A stretch of 64,000 nucleotides of DNA from Streptomyces tsukubensis. Its GTDB lineage: Bacteria; Actinomycetota; Actinomycetes; Streptomycetales; Streptomycetaceae. Under the pieces are notes generated by a model. The model had not been told where the DNA came from. It worked only from the letters and a program-made list of their open reading frames with translations, and searched no databases. A program made the position numbers and the translations under genes. Where the stretch lies: NCBI RefSeq assembly GCF_009296025.1, contig NZ_CP045178.1, positions 4,402,001 to 4,466,000 of the forward strand. Direction: 5' to 3'. Position 1 is the first letter of the stretch, and every line of letters starts with the position of its first letter. This document shows positions 27,805-36,870 of the stretch, one piece after another.

Positions 27805-28644
27805 TCAGGAGCGGCGGAAGAAGCCGCGGCAACGGCGGTCGGCCACGGGCCGCGAGAGGGAGCCCTCCAGGCGGCCGACCATGTCGTCGCTGGTCACATT
27901 CCTCGCCATCCGAGGGATGAGCGAGGCACCGAACTCCGCGACGCGCTCGTCATGGGTGTCGTACTGCGCCCGTGCCTGAATGGCGCCGCCGCCCGCCCGT
28001 AGGGCCTCGGCGAGGTCGGGCGGGGAGGGGACGGTCGCGGGGCCGGGGGCGCCGGTACGTTCGTCGTGGCCGTCGTGGCCGTCGTGGCCGTCGTGGCCGT
28101 CGTGGCCGTCGTGGCCGTCGTGGCCGTCGTGGCCGTCGTGGCCGTCGTGGCCGTCGTGGCCGTCGTGGCCGTCGTGGCCGGTGCGGCCGGGTTCCGTGGG
28201 AGCCGTTCCGGCTGTCGTGGGGCCGACGGGGGTCCCGGTCGGCGCGGGGCTCGCGGGGGCGTCGATTCCGGTTGCCGTCGGGGCTGCGAGTACCCGGCTG
28301 ATGAGGGCGGCGTCGAAGACCGGCAACAGCTGTCCCAACCGTTCCGGGTCGAGTGAGGTGCCGTGGTCGAACCACTCGTGGCACAGCTCGTGCAGGATGA
28401 CGTGCTGGGTCCGGTAGTCGCTCGGCCGCTTGCGGTAGAGCACGAAGCTGGTGTCACCGCTCTTGATCCGCAGGCCGCAGGCGGCGTTGACGCGCGCCGG
28501 TCGGTCGGGCAGTTCGTGCAGCACGATGGTGCGACCGAGGGCCTTCTCCATGTTCGCCACGAGCCCCGCGAGGGTGAAGGGCGCGGGTATGGGGAGACCG
28601 GCGAGGCCGGCCTCGCACTCTCTTCGCAGCGCGCGAAGGGACAT
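27805..28644 (-). CDS. ImmA/IrrE-type zinc peptidase with (Gly-His-Asp)13 linker
   Basis: 279 aa. The HExxH zinc site is HELCHEWFDH at 85-94, in the sequence YRTQHVILHELCHEWFDHG, as in ImmA/IrrE metallopeptidases, which cleave a partner HTH repressor. A linker then contains 13 copies of Gly-His-Asp (encoded by a 9-bp repeat), followed by a conserved C-terminal segment AGGGAIQARAQYDTHDERV, then GASLIPRMARNVTSDDMVGR. It lies 87 bp after an XRE regulator gene that could be its substrate. The His/Asp-rich linker may bind metal or may be neutral slippage. Some databases call this group a toxin component. Confidence 0.82.
   Translation of the reverse strand: MSLRALRRECEAGLAGLPIPAPFTLAGLVANMEKALGRTIVLHELPDRPARVNAACGLRIKSGDTSFVLYRKRPSDYRTQHVILHELCHEWFDHGTSLDPERLGQLLPVFDAALISRVLAAPTATGIDAPASPAPTGTPVGPTTAGTAPTEPGRTGHDGHDGHDGHDGHDGHDGHDGHDGHDGHDGHDGHDGHDERTGAPGPATVPSPPDLAEALRAGGGAIQARAQYDTHDERVAEFGASLIPRMARNVTSDDMVGRLEGSLSRPVADRRCRGFFRRS
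28063..28179. repeat. 13 copies of a 9-bp coding repeat
   Basis: GTCGTGGCC repeated 13 times without error, in frame with the peptidase gene (Gly-His-Asp on the minus strand). Copy-number change would keep the frame and lengthen or shorten the linker. Confidence 0.95.
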
Positions 28645-28731
28645 GGGGACCTCGGAATCGTCGTCACGCGTGCGGGACTGCGGGGTGACAGGGGCCCATG
28701 ATTCTAGCCATGGCGCACGAACGTGTGTGCG

Positions 28732-29418
28732 TTATTCGTCGCATCCTGGGACGGGAGTGCCGCCTGGGGCGCCGCCGGGAGCGCTGTCGGGGGCGCGGCC
28801 CGGTGCGCCGACGGGGCGGTGCGTGGAGGAGGCGTCGCCGGGTCGGTCCGTGCCGGGGGCGCTGGTGGGGCGGTCCGTGCAGGGGGCGTCGTCCCTCGGT
28901 CCCGTCGTGGCCTCGCTACCGCTCTCCCCCCTCGCGTTTCCTCTCGTGTCCTCCAGCAACGCGAGGGCGAAGTCGAGCAGTTCAGGGGGGAGGCCGTCGT
29001 CGTCGAGTCCGCGTCCCGAGACTCCGCTGATCTCGCCTGTACGCCGTTTCGCGAGGAACTGGAGCCCGGCGACGACATCGTGGACGACTTCGGACTCGGC
29101 CTTGAAGAACCGCCAGTCCACGCCGAATCCGATGCCGAGCGCTTTGAGGATCTCCTCGGACGGCTGGGTGACCTTGCCCGCGAGGATGTTGGAGAAGTAG
29201 CTGTGCGAGAGCGACCCACCCCGCTGCCTGACCAGTTCGGAGAAGAACCGGCCGGAGATCCTCTCCCCGGGGAAGGTCTTCTCCACCATGTACTCGACCT
29301 TCTGCCGCAAGGTCCTGAGCTGGGGCGCGCGGTCCTGCTGGCCCGTCGGAACGGACACGCCCGGCGTGGGTGTCCGGTCTTCGCCATTTTCCATGCCGTT
29401 GTCCATCCAGGTCACCAC
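28732..29418 (-). CDS. XRE-family helix-turn-helix regulator
   Basis: 228 aa. Residues about 25-120 hold the DNA-binding part: LRTLRQKVEYMVEKTFP, SGRFFSELVRQRGGSLSHSY, then FSNILAGKVTQPSEEILKAL and FGVDWRFFKAESEVV, the arrangement seen in conserved streptomycete XRE regulators. A later helical segment (LPPELLDFALALLEDTRG) is followed by a long Asp/Pro/Gly/Ala disordered tail. It heads the operon with the ImmA-type peptidase and is the likely cleavage target. Starts at 29418, 29406 and 29394 are possible. Confidence 0.8.
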   Translation of the reverse strand: MVTWMDNGMENGEDRTPTPGVSVPTGQQDRAPQLRTLRQKVEYMVEKTFPGERISGRFFSELVRQRGGSLSHSYFSNILAGKVTQPSEEILKALGIGFGVDWRFFKAESEVVHDVVAGLQFLAKRRTGEISGVSGRGLDDDGLPPELLDFALALLEDTRGNARGESGSEATTGPRDDAPCTDRPTSAPGTDRPGDASSTHRPVGAPGRAPDSAPGGAPGGTPVPGCDE

Positions 29419-29463
29419 GTCCGCGTTTACCTCAGCTCAGATGGGCTTGCGCAAACACTCTAC

Positions 29464-29475
29464 GTAACTGTTAAC
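29464..29475. promoter_or_regulatory. Possible XRE operator
   Basis: GTAACTGTTAAC, a near-palindrome 46 bp upstream of the XRE start in an AT-richer patch. Weak evidence; position is right for autoregulation. Confidence 0.3.
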
Positions 29476-29737
29476 TCGAAAAAACACGGCCAGGGGGCCG
29501 CGAGGGGAGTCCCCTGCCCGTGTGAGCCACTGTCCTGCCCGGACGCGCTTCGTGGAGCGGGCCCCGGTCCGTGTCCCACACATGATCGCGTGTGGACGAG
29601 GGGGCGGTGAAAGGAGTGTGGCCCTTCGCGACGGGGGATGCACGAAGGGCCAACCCCGATAGTATGACAGCGCGTCAGGGGTCAGTGTGTGAATCCCTGT
29701 GAAAGTGTGGGTGGCTCCCGTCACATATCCTCGCCAG

Positions 29738-30283
29738 GTGAAGCGGATTCTGGTGGTCGGCTCCTCGGGCGCCGGAAAATCCACCCTGGCTCGGTCGTTG
29801 AGCGCGACGCTGGCGCTGCCGTACCAGGAGATGGACAGCCTCCACTTCGACGGCCCCGGCTGGCGCGTCAGTCCCACTTTCCGTACGGACGTGGAGCGGC
29901 TCGCCGCCTCGCCCTCCTGGATCGTCGACTCCTATGGTCAGCCGGCCGTGCGGGAGTCCCTGTGGACCAGGGCGGACACGGTCGTGTGGCTGGACTATCC
30001 CCGCTGGGTGGTCATGCACCGCGTACTGCGGCGCTCGCTGCGCAGGACGTTGACCCGTGCGCGTGTCTTCGGCGGCAACAGGGAGAGGCTCCGCGAGTGG
30101 TTCAGCCGTCACCATCCCGCGTGGTCGTCCTGGAGGGGGCACCGGAGCCGGGCGCGAGTCATCCAGGAACTCACCCAGGACGCCAGATTCGCGCCGCTCG
30201 ACGTGGTGCGGCTGCGGTCGCCCGCGGAGACGGCGGAGTGGCTGCGCCGGTGTGCGGGCGAGGTGGGTTCGGACGAGCGGTAG
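29738..30283 (+). CDS. P-loop nucleotide kinase-like protein (topology-modulation type)
   Basis: 181 aa from the GTG at 29738 (VKRILVVGSSGAGKST); an in-frame GTG at 29699 adds 13 residues. Walker A is GSSGAGKST at 8-16; then LALPYQEMDSLHFDGPGWRV, WIVDSYGQPAVRESLWTRAD and TVVWLDYPRWVVMHRVLRRSL. This layout is that of the adenylate-kinase-like proteins called topology modulators or FlaR-like, which phosphorylate an unknown small substrate. No clear ribosome site precedes either start, so the message may be leaderless. Confidence 0.75.
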   Translation: MKRILVVGSSGAGKSTLARSLSATLALPYQEMDSLHFDGPGWRVSPTFRTDVERLAASPSWIVDSYGQPAVRESLWTRADTVVWLDYPRWVVMHRVLRRSLRRTLTRARVFGGNRERLREWFSRHHPAWSSWRGHRSRARVIQELTQDARFAPLDVVRLRSPAETAEWLRRCAGEVGSDER

Positions 30284-30498
30284 TCGAGCGCCCCGGCCCG
30301 ATGCCCCGGGGACGCCGGACGCCCGGCATCCCCGGTTCTCCGGATAGCCCCGCCGTCCCCCTGCGGCCCCCGCCGCCCCGGCACCCTTGTCGATGCGGAT
30401 GGGTCGTCGGCCGTACGGGAGTTGGGCATGTCGAGCGGTGCGCCGATGCCGCACCGCACCGCCCGCCTCTCACCGCACCGCCCGTCTCTCACCGCACC

Positions 30499-31338
30499 TC
30501 ATGACCGCCTCGCGGCCTGGTTCGAGGTGGCGTGGACGGAGCCGAGCAGGTTGAGGGCCTGGGCGCTGGTGCTGCCTGACTCCGCCTGGTAGATGACAAG
30601 TTGCTGGCCGGGCGCGTCGCGTACGTCGAAGACCTGGTAGGTGAGGGTCAGGGGGCCGACGTCCGGGTGCAGGAAGTGCTTGGAGTCCTGGGTCTTGCCA
30701 CGTACGGCGTGGGTGCTCCACAGGTCGGTGAAGTCCGCGCTGTGCTCGGTGAGAACGCGGACGAGTTCGCGCAGCCGCGGGTTGTCGGGGTCGAGGCCGG
30801 CCGCCTGGCGCAGGTTGCTCACGGTGGTCTGCGCCGTGTAGCTCCACCGGGTGTAGAACTGCCGGCCCGCCGGGTCGAGGAAGGCCATGCGGGCCAGATT
30901 GTCCGCCCGCTCGAAGGGCGAGTGCAGGGCCTCGGCCAGGGCGTTGGCCGCCAGGATGTCCAAGGTCCTGTTGATGACGAACGCCGGGGCGCCCGGGTAG
31001 CCGTCCATCAGCTGGCGCAGTGCGGGACTGACCCGGTCCGTGGTGTGGGTGAACTGGTTGCTCGGAGCAGTTCCGGCCAGCAGGTGCAGGTGGGTGTGGG
31101 CGTCGGGGCCCAGCCGCAGGACGCGGCCGAGGGCGTCGAGCACCTGCGCGGAGGGGTGACGTTCGCGGCCCTGTTCCAGGCGGGTGTAGTAATCCGCGTT
31201 CACCCCGGCCAGGACGGCCACCTCCTCACGACGCAGTCCAGAGACCCTGCGTACGCCGTAACTCGCCATGCCGACGTCCTGTGGCCGTACGGCCGCCCTG
31301 CGTGCGCGTAGGAACTCTCCCAGGTGGTTGTCGGTCAT
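30499..31338 (-). CDS. XRE-family regulator with MmyB-like ligand domain
   Basis: 279 aa. N-terminal HTH (LGEFLRARRAAVRPQDVGM; RRVSGLRREEVAVLAGVNAD, YYTRLEQGRERHPSAQVLDA). C-terminal MmyB-type PAS-like domain: MDGYPGAPAFVINRTLDILA, then RMAFLDPAGRQFYTRWSYTA and DFTDLWSTHAVRGKTQDSKH with the family's conserved W..H.VR. Proteins of this group bind small, often fatty, ligands and repress neighbouring genes. The plus-strand lipoprotein gene is divergent 63 bp away. Confidence 0.88.
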   Translation of the reverse strand: MTDNHLGEFLRARRAAVRPQDVGMASYGVRRVSGLRREEVAVLAGVNADYYTRLEQGRERHPSAQVLDALGRVLRLGPDAHTHLHLLAGTAPSNQFTHTTDRVSPALRQLMDGYPGAPAFVINRTLDILAANALAEALHSPFERADNLARMAFLDPAGRQFYTRWSYTAQTTVSNLRQAAGLDPDNPRLRELVRVLTEHSADFTDLWSTHAVRGKTQDSKHFLHPDVGPLTLTYQVFDVRDAPGQQLVIYQAESGSTSAQALNLLGSVHATSNQAARRS

Positions 31339-31401
31339 GTCCTCAGGCTAGGCCGACCGGGCCGCTGCGGTGATTCGCCATTGCCAACGAGGGAGAGGTT
31401 C

Positions 31402-32060
31402 GTGCTCGACAAGACGTTCTGGCTGCGCGCAGCCGCCCCGGCCGCTGTCCTCGCGCTGACCCTGACCGCCTGCGGCGGCTCGGACAGCAAGGACACCGCC
31501 GCCGAGACCAACAAGGGCGGTTCGGTCTCCAAGGGCCAGGACAAGGCCGACGAGAAGGAGGCCGGCACCAAGGAACTGGGCGTGGGGGAGAGCGTGACCA
31601 GCCCGTTCAAGGAGGACGACGGGAAGATCACGTACGAGATCGTCGCGCAGAAGGTCGACGTCGGCACGGCGGAGGACGCCAAGAAGCTGGTGGACGACCC
31701 GAAGAAGGCGGCTGGGCTCGTACCGGTCGTCGCGCACCTGAAGTACACCAACAAGGGTGGCGGCGTCGTCTCGTCCTACCCGGAGGTCGGCGACAACGTC
31801 GAGATCCACGCGGACGGTACCCGCGGCAACATCCTCATCGGCGCCGCCGACGACGCCCCCGGTTGCGAGTCCGACTCGGACATCGAGAAGACGACGCCCC
31901 CGGTTGCGAGTCCGACTCGGACATCGAGAACTGGAAGAAGGGCGAGAGCCACGTCATCTGCGAGACGTACATGATCCCGGAGAAGGCGAAGGAACTGAAG
32001 GTCCACTGGGCCGAGACCGACGACGCGTCGCCGTACATCTGGACGTTCAAGAACGCGTAG
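31402..32060 (+). pseudogene. Lipoprotein gene frameshifted by a 41-bp tandem duplication
   Basis: The GTG at 31402 (RBS GGGAGAGG) begins a lipoprotein: VLDKTFWLRAAAPAAVLALT, then LTLTACGGSDSKD with lipobox LTAC, a Lys/Glu/Asp linker, and a DUF4352-like beta domain (LGVGESVTSPFKEDDGKITY, VPVVAHLKYTNKGGGVVSSY). A 41-bp segment (31849-31889) is repeated exactly at 31890-31930. Because 41 is not a multiple of three, the frame goes to an early stop at 31974. Removing one copy restores the read-through ADDAPGCESDSDIENWKKGE to the natural end ...SPYIWTFKNA at 32060, next to a strong terminator. Very recent inactivation or reversible slippage is likely. Confidence 0.85.
31849..31930. repeat. 41-bp perfect tandem duplication
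   Basis: Two identical head-to-tail copies beginning GACGACGCCCCCGGTTGCGA. Responsible for the frameshift in the lipoprotein gene. Confidence 0.95.
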
Positions 32061-32065
32061 CGGAA

Positions 32066-32112
32066 ACACCGGCCGGGCCGGGGGCGTGAACGCCACCCGG
32101 CCCGGCCGGTGT
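32066..32112. terminator. Bidirectional terminator
   Basis: Perfect 17-bp arms ACACCGGCCGGGCCGGG / CCCGGCCCGGCCGGTGT with a 13-nt loop, between the convergent lipoprotein and OYE genes. Confidence 0.85.
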
Positions 32113-32155
32113 TGGTCGAGCCCGCCTCGGCCGAGCCCCACCCCGCCTCTGGCGA

Positions 32156-33274
32156 TCAGCGCAGCGTCTTCAGCATCTCCACGTCGAACGGCGTGATGTC
32201 CTCGGCCCTTCCCCGCAGGATCTTCGCCGGCCACTCGGGGTCGGCGATCAGCGAGCGGCCGACCGCGACCATGTCGAACTCGTCGCGCTCCATCCGGTCG
32301 AGCAGCCCCTCGATGCCGGTGGCCCCGGAGTGCCCGCCCTGGAAGGAGTTGAAGAAGTCGCTGTCCAGGCCGACCGAGCCGACGCTGACCGTCGGCCTGC
32401 CGCTGATCTTCTTCACCCAGCCGGCGAGGTTCAGCTCGGAGTCGTCGAACTCCGGCAGCCAGTAACGGCGGGTGGACGCGTGGAAGACATCGACACCGGC
32501 CTCGGCCAACGGCGTGAGCAGCGTCTCCAGTTCCTCCGGCGTCTGCGCGAGCTTCGCCTCGTAGGAGTCCATCTTCCACTGGGACATACGGAAGAAGATC
32601 GGGAACGCGTCGGAGACGGCCGCACGGCAGGCCGCCACGATGTCCGCGGCGAAACGCGTGCGCGCGAGGATGTCACCGCCGTAGGCGTCGGTACGGTGGT
32701 TGCTGCCCGCCCAGAGGAACTGGTCGATCAAGTAGCCGTGGGCCCCGTGCAGTTCGATACCGTCGAAGCCGAGGCTCTCCGCTGCGGCGGCGGCGCCCGC
32801 GAAGGCGGCCACCACGTCGTCGAGGTCCGTCTGCGTCATGGCCCGGCCCTTGGGCTCGCCCTTCAGGGACACACCGGACGGGCCGACCGGCTCCGCCGAG
32901 GTGACCGGACCCGCGCCCTCGGTACGGGTGACCCCCACATGCCACAGCTGCGGGATGATCGCGCCGCCCGCCTCGTGCACGGAGTCCGCGACACCCGCCC
33001 AGCCCGCGAGCGCGTCGGCCCCGTGGAACCGGGGGATGTCGTCGCTGGTGCCCGCGGACTCGTGGTCGATGTAGGTGCCCTCGGTGATGATCAGACCCAC
33101 ACCACCGGCGGCCCGCCGCCTGTAGTACTCGGCCACGTTCGCCCCCGGAACACCGTTGGGGGAGAACTGCCGGGTCATGGGTGCCATGGCGACGCGGTTG
33201 CGCGAGGTCAGTCCGCGGACCGAGAAGGGGCGCGAGAGGGTGTCAGCTGCACGGTCGGCCTGTACGTCTGTCAC
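32156..33274 (-). CDS. Old yellow enzyme-family NADH:flavin oxidoreductase
   Basis: 372 aa FMN TIM barrel that reduces activated alkenes with NAD(P)H. Motifs: LTSRNRVAMAPMTRQFSPNG at strand 1, GLIITEGTYIDHESAG, IIPQLWHVG, then FDGIELHGAHGYLIDQFLW with the substrate-binding His/His-type pair, GSNHRTDAYGG and MVAVGRSLIADPEWPAKI with the FMN phosphate site. Length fits the family. The catalytic Tyr is not certain. No partner gene; it faces the lipoprotein gene across a shared terminator. Confidence 0.9.
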   Translation of the reverse strand: MTDVQADRAADTLSRPFSVRGLTSRNRVAMAPMTRQFSPNGVPGANVAEYYRRRAAGGVGLIITEGTYIDHESAGTSDDIPRFHGADALAGWAGVADSVHEAGGAIIPQLWHVGVTRTEGAGPVTSAEPVGPSGVSLKGEPKGRAMTQTDLDDVVAAFAGAAAAAESLGFDGIELHGAHGYLIDQFLWAGSNHRTDAYGGDILARTRFAADIVAACRAAVSDAFPIFFRMSQWKMDSYEAKLAQTPEELETLLTPLAEAGVDVFHASTRRYWLPEFDDSELNLAGWVKKISGRPTVSVGSVGLDSDFFNSFQGGHSGATGIEGLLDRMERDEFDMVAVGRSLIADPEWPAKILRGRAEDITPFDVEMLKTLR

Positions 33275-33619
33275 TGCGTGTCCTGTTCACTGGCTGAGTG
33301 GGGGTGCACCATGCGCGAACAGCGGAAGTGCCTCCGGGCATCCCTGTTCCGGTTCGGATGTGGTCAATGTCTCCGTGGGGGAGGCGGTGGACGTGGGGCA
33401 CGAGGGGCGGCAGGGGCCGCCGGTCGAACGTGGGGGTGAGGTGGCCGTGAACCTTCCCCGCGCACGGCGCATCGAAGTGTGTACGGCAGGTGAGTCAGGC
33501 GTGTACGGCAGAGGTGTACGGCAGCAGAGGTGTACGGCAAAGGGCACGGACCACGGCGGCGCGGTGCTCGGGCGGGGCAGGACAGGCCGCCCGGCACGGC
33601 CAGAACGGACGGCGTACGG

Positions 33620-33829
<210 letters not shown>

Positions 33830-35413
33830 ATGAGCGGGGTGAGTGGCCCGGGTGGGGCGAGCGACGGTTCGGCGCCAGGTATGGGCGGCCGTCGTGTGCC
33901 GACGCGGCAGCCGCGCCGGGCGGCGGCGGGCCGGACAAGCCAGCGGCGAGTACGCGGGGCCGCGGTCGGCGCCGTGCTGGTGTGCCTGCTGGCGGGCTGC
34001 GGTACCGGGGCGGCCGGCGGCGGAGGCGCGAAAGAGAGCTCAGGCGGCGGTGGCGGCAGGGACAGCTCCGGCGAGGCCGCGGATGACAACCGCCCGTCGA
34101 CGGCAGGCACCTTCGAGTCCCCCACCGCGCGCCCCAGCGCGCCCCCGACCGGCGAGGACGGCGAGGACGGGGGCAAGGGTGGCAAGGGCGGTAAGGACCC
34201 CGACGACCTCAACGGCGACGGGCACCGTGACTTCCTGACCGTGGCGACACCCCCCAAGGAGGGGGCGACCGGCCGGCCGACCATCGTGTGGGGCTCCGCG
34301 GACGGCCTCGACACGGACTCGTACACCACGTACAGCTGGGCCGACCTGGGCTTCGACACACCGGAGGCCTGGCGGTCGGCGGACGACCTCGGACGGAGCG
34401 GCATCGTCACCGCCGACCTCGACTCCGACGGCTACCCCGAGCTGATCTCCGGCTCGAAGGTGGCCTGGGGCGGGCCACAGGGCCCTCGAAAGGGTGCGGG
34501 GGCGACATCGCTGGTCATAACAGGTGGCACGGGCGCGGAGGAACCGCAGTTCACCCGCGGGGACTTCAACGGCGACGGACACCACGACCTCGCCGCCCTC
34601 CAACCGGGCAACGGCGGCAGCGACAGCGCGAAGCTGCTCGTGCTGTACGGGCCGTTCAGCAGGGACGGCAGGCCGGACCACTCGGAGTCACGCGCGGCCA
34701 AGGAAGGCACACTCCAGGCCGACGCCATCGATCCCACGGGCGGGCACCGGCCCACCGCGCTGCTGACCCGTGTTATCCAGGAGGGCGAGCAGGTGGCGCC
34801 CACGCGTTACACCGCGGGCCCGGAAGGACTCTCCCGTGAGGGCGAGGAACTGCGCGCGGGGAACGGCTCGGCGTTCGGCGATTTCGACGGCGACGGCAAA
34901 CGCGACCTGATCGTCGGCGATACGGGCACGGCCAACGACGAACTGACGGAGGAGGACGAGAAGGACGGGGGCAAGGGGGCGACCACGGCCACCTTCTACC
35001 CGGGCGGCGGGGGCGAGGACCGTACGTTCGACCTCCCCGAGTACCACCCTGGCGAGTCCCCGAACGGCCCCTTCGCCACACTCCGTACCGGCGCGGGCAA
35101 ACCCGACGGGCTACTCGTCCCCGCCCGGTCCGGCGCCGTCGCTATGGAGGTGCCCGACGGCCGCCGGGTACGGACACACCGCACCGTGCGGGGCACGGTC
35201 GACGGCAAGGAGCTATGGAAGTACGACCACGAGAGCACCCCGACAGGAACGGCGGACTTCGACGGCGACGGCCGCGACGAGACCGTCATGAGCTGGCTGA
35301 ACACCCGCATTCACCGTCCGGGTGATGCGGCGCCCTCGCACTGGTGGATCGTGGACCCCTGGAAGCACACGAACAAGAAGGCGTTCAGCACGGTGCCGTA
35401 CGCGGGGCAGTGA
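33830..35413 (+). CDS. Lipoprotein with FG-GAP/VCBS calcium-binding repeats
   Basis: 527 aa from the ATG at 33830; 33620 and 33881 are alternatives. A long n-region ([15 protein letters not shown]) leads to [14 protein letters not shown], a good lipobox. After a Gly/Ser-rich linker come integrin-alpha-type blades, each with a DxDxDG calcium loop: [50 protein letters not shown] and [12 protein letters not shown]. Such proteins form a beta propeller on the outer cell surface and usually bind protein or polysaccharide. Convergent with the asparaginase gene. Confidence 0.85.
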   Translation: MSGVSGPGGASDGSAPGMGGRRVPTRQPRRAAAGRTSQRRVRGAAVGAVLVCLLAGCGTGAAGGGGAKESSGGGGGRDSSGEAADDNRPSTAGTFESPTARPSAPPTGEDGEDGGKGGKGGKDPDDLNGDGHRDFLTVATPPKEGATGRPTIVWGSADGLDTDSYTTYSWADLGFDTPEAWRSADDLGRSGIVTADLDSDGYPELISGSKVAWGGPQGPRKGAGATSLVITGGTGAEEPQFTRGDFNGDGHHDLAALQPGNGGSDSAKLLVLYGPFSRDGRPDHSESRAAKEGTLQADAIDPTGGHRPTALLTRVIQEGEQVAPTRYTAGPEGLSREGEELRAGNGSAFGDFDGDGKRDLIVGDTGTANDELTEEDEKDGGKGATTATFYPGGGGEDRTFDLPEYHPGESPNGPFATLRTGAGKPDGLLVPARSGAVAMEVPDGRRVRTHRTVRGTVDGKELWKYDHESTPTGTADFDGDGRDETVMSWLNTRIHRPGDAAPSHWWIVDPWKHTNKKAFSTVPYAGQ

Positions 35414-35664
35414 GGCCCTTCTTGACACCCCCGCAGTTGGCGCGCCGTCATGTGGGCCGCCACCCCGGTGGGGTGCTCGACGGGGACGTCGAGCAGCCAC
35501 GGAGCCCCGCACGACCTCGACGGTACGGCGGCGGTCGCGGGGCGGTGAGCCCCTGGCGGCCGGTTGCCGGTTGCCGGGCCGGTTACCGGTTGGCCGCTGC
35601 CGGTCGGCCGTTGCCCGTTGCCCGCTGCCCGCACCCGTCCCGGCAAGCCGCCGCCCGCCCGGCC

Positions 35665-36612
35665 TCAGAAGGTGGGCCGGACCGCCCCGACCGGTTCGCC
35701 GTGGCCGAGTACCGGCGCCGTGGCGAGGGCGGTGAGTGTCTCGTCGCCGTCCACGTCCACGCCGAGGTGGCGCAGGGCGGCGACCATGACCACGGGGCGG
35801 GAACGCTGGGAACCGTCCGCGATCTTGAGGGCGACCGCGGAACCGTCCGGCAGGCCGAGTGCGTAGACGCCCTCGGCGCCGTCCTTGGCGACGGCCCCCG
35901 GCAGGGCGCCCATGAGCCGCGTGACGTCCCTGCCGGTGCCGCCGACGTACTGCGGATACGTGTTCATCGCACGGACCACGCGGTGTTCGAGGCTCCCCTC
36001 GGGCGCGGAGGCGAGGCGGCCGAAGGCCCGCGCCAGGCCCCGCAGGCTGATGGCGAACAGCGGGGCGCCGCAGCCGTCGATGCCCGTGGCCGCCACGGTC
36101 TCGCCCGCCATCTCCTCCAGCGTCTCGCGCAGCCGTACCTGGAGCGGGTGCCGGGGGTCGAGGTAGGACGCGGTGTCCCAGCCGTTGGTGACGCAGGTGG
36201 CCAGCATCGCGGCGTGCTTGCCCGAGCAGTTCATCGTGAGCGGGGAGGGCTGCCCCCCGCCCGCCAGGTACGAGCGCAGCGCGCCCTCGCCGATCGGCAG
36301 GGCCGCCGTGCAGCGCAGCGCCTCCGTGCCGAGCCCCGCCGACGCCAGGACCTCCCGTACGCCGGTGAGGTGGATGTCCTCGCCGGAGTGGCTGGCGCAG
36401 CCCAGCGCGAGGAGGGGGCCGTCCAGTTCGAGCCCGGCGCGCAGCATGCCGAGCGCCTGGAGGGGCTTGTTGGAGGAGCGCGGGTACATCGGGGCGTCGA
36501 CGTCCCCGATCCGCACGCTGTCGGAACCGTCAGGGGCGGTCGCGAGGACCGTCCCGTGGTGCACGGACTCCAGGAAGTCCCCACGCCAGACCTCGGCCAC
36601 CACGGTGTGCAT
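35665..36612 (-). CDS. L-asparaginase, Rhizobium etli AnsA/type II (pfam06089) family
   Basis: 315 aa. Hydrolyses Asn to Asp and ammonia. The serine-lysine core is YPRSSNKPLQALGMLRAGL near 45-60, then LALGCASHSGEDIHLTGVR, MNCSGKHAAMLATCV and ATGIDGCGAPLFAISLRGLA with the paired cysteines of this family. No signal peptide, so cytoplasmic. A divergent GntR regulator begins 258 bp away across a region with several TTGACAG-type repeats, so that regulator may control it. Confidence 0.9.
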   Translation of the reverse strand: MHTVVAEVWRGDFLESVHHGTVLATAPDGSDSVRIGDVDAPMYPRSSNKPLQALGMLRAGLELDGPLLALGCASHSGEDIHLTGVREVLASAGLGTEALRCTAALPIGEGALRSYLAGGGQPSPLTMNCSGKHAAMLATCVTNGWDTASYLDPRHPLQVRLRETLEEMAGETVAATGIDGCGAPLFAISLRGLARAFGRLASAPEGSLEHRVVRAMNTYPQYVGGTGRDVTRLMGALPGAVAKDGAEGVYALGLPDGSAVALKIADGSQRSRPVVMVAALRHLGVDVDGDETLTALATAPVLGHGEPVGAVRPTF

Positions 36613-36731
36613 CAGCTACGTCCACCTCTCCAGTTCGCTTCGCTTCGTGTCGCGTCGATCGGACTCGTACGACGTCATGCGTGATCGCCGAGGGCCACCC
36701 GAGGACCACCCGATCGTGCGGACTCGTACGA

Positions 36732-36744
36732 GTCAACTGTTGAC
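36732..36744. promoter_or_regulatory. Candidate GntR operator
   Basis: GTCAACTGTTGAC: 5-bp inverted arms, 3-bp spacer, in the divergent region between the asparaginase and GntR genes. The half-site recurs at 36800-36841. Confidence 0.5.
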
Positions 36745-36799
36745 AGTTATCACTTGGCGCGGAGCCTGTCGAATGTGAGCACGTTTTCTCCAGCGACTC

Positions 36800-36841
36800 T
36801 TGACAGCTGCGGAAACGTCGCTGTCAACTGGCGACTGTCAA
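36800..36841. promoter_or_regulatory. Cluster of TTGACAG / CTGTCAA half-sites
   Basis: TTGACAG at 36800-36806, CTGTCAA at 36821-36827 and again at 36835-36841, ending 29 bp before the GntR start. Suggests several dimers or looping. Confidence 0.45.
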
Positions 36842-36870
36842 CACTTGCCCGGTCGAAGGAGGCGCTGCCC

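Noticed and set aside
28063..28179. CRISPR or operator array
   Set aside because: Contiguous 9-bp units in frame inside a peptidase gene, encoding Gly-His-Asp.
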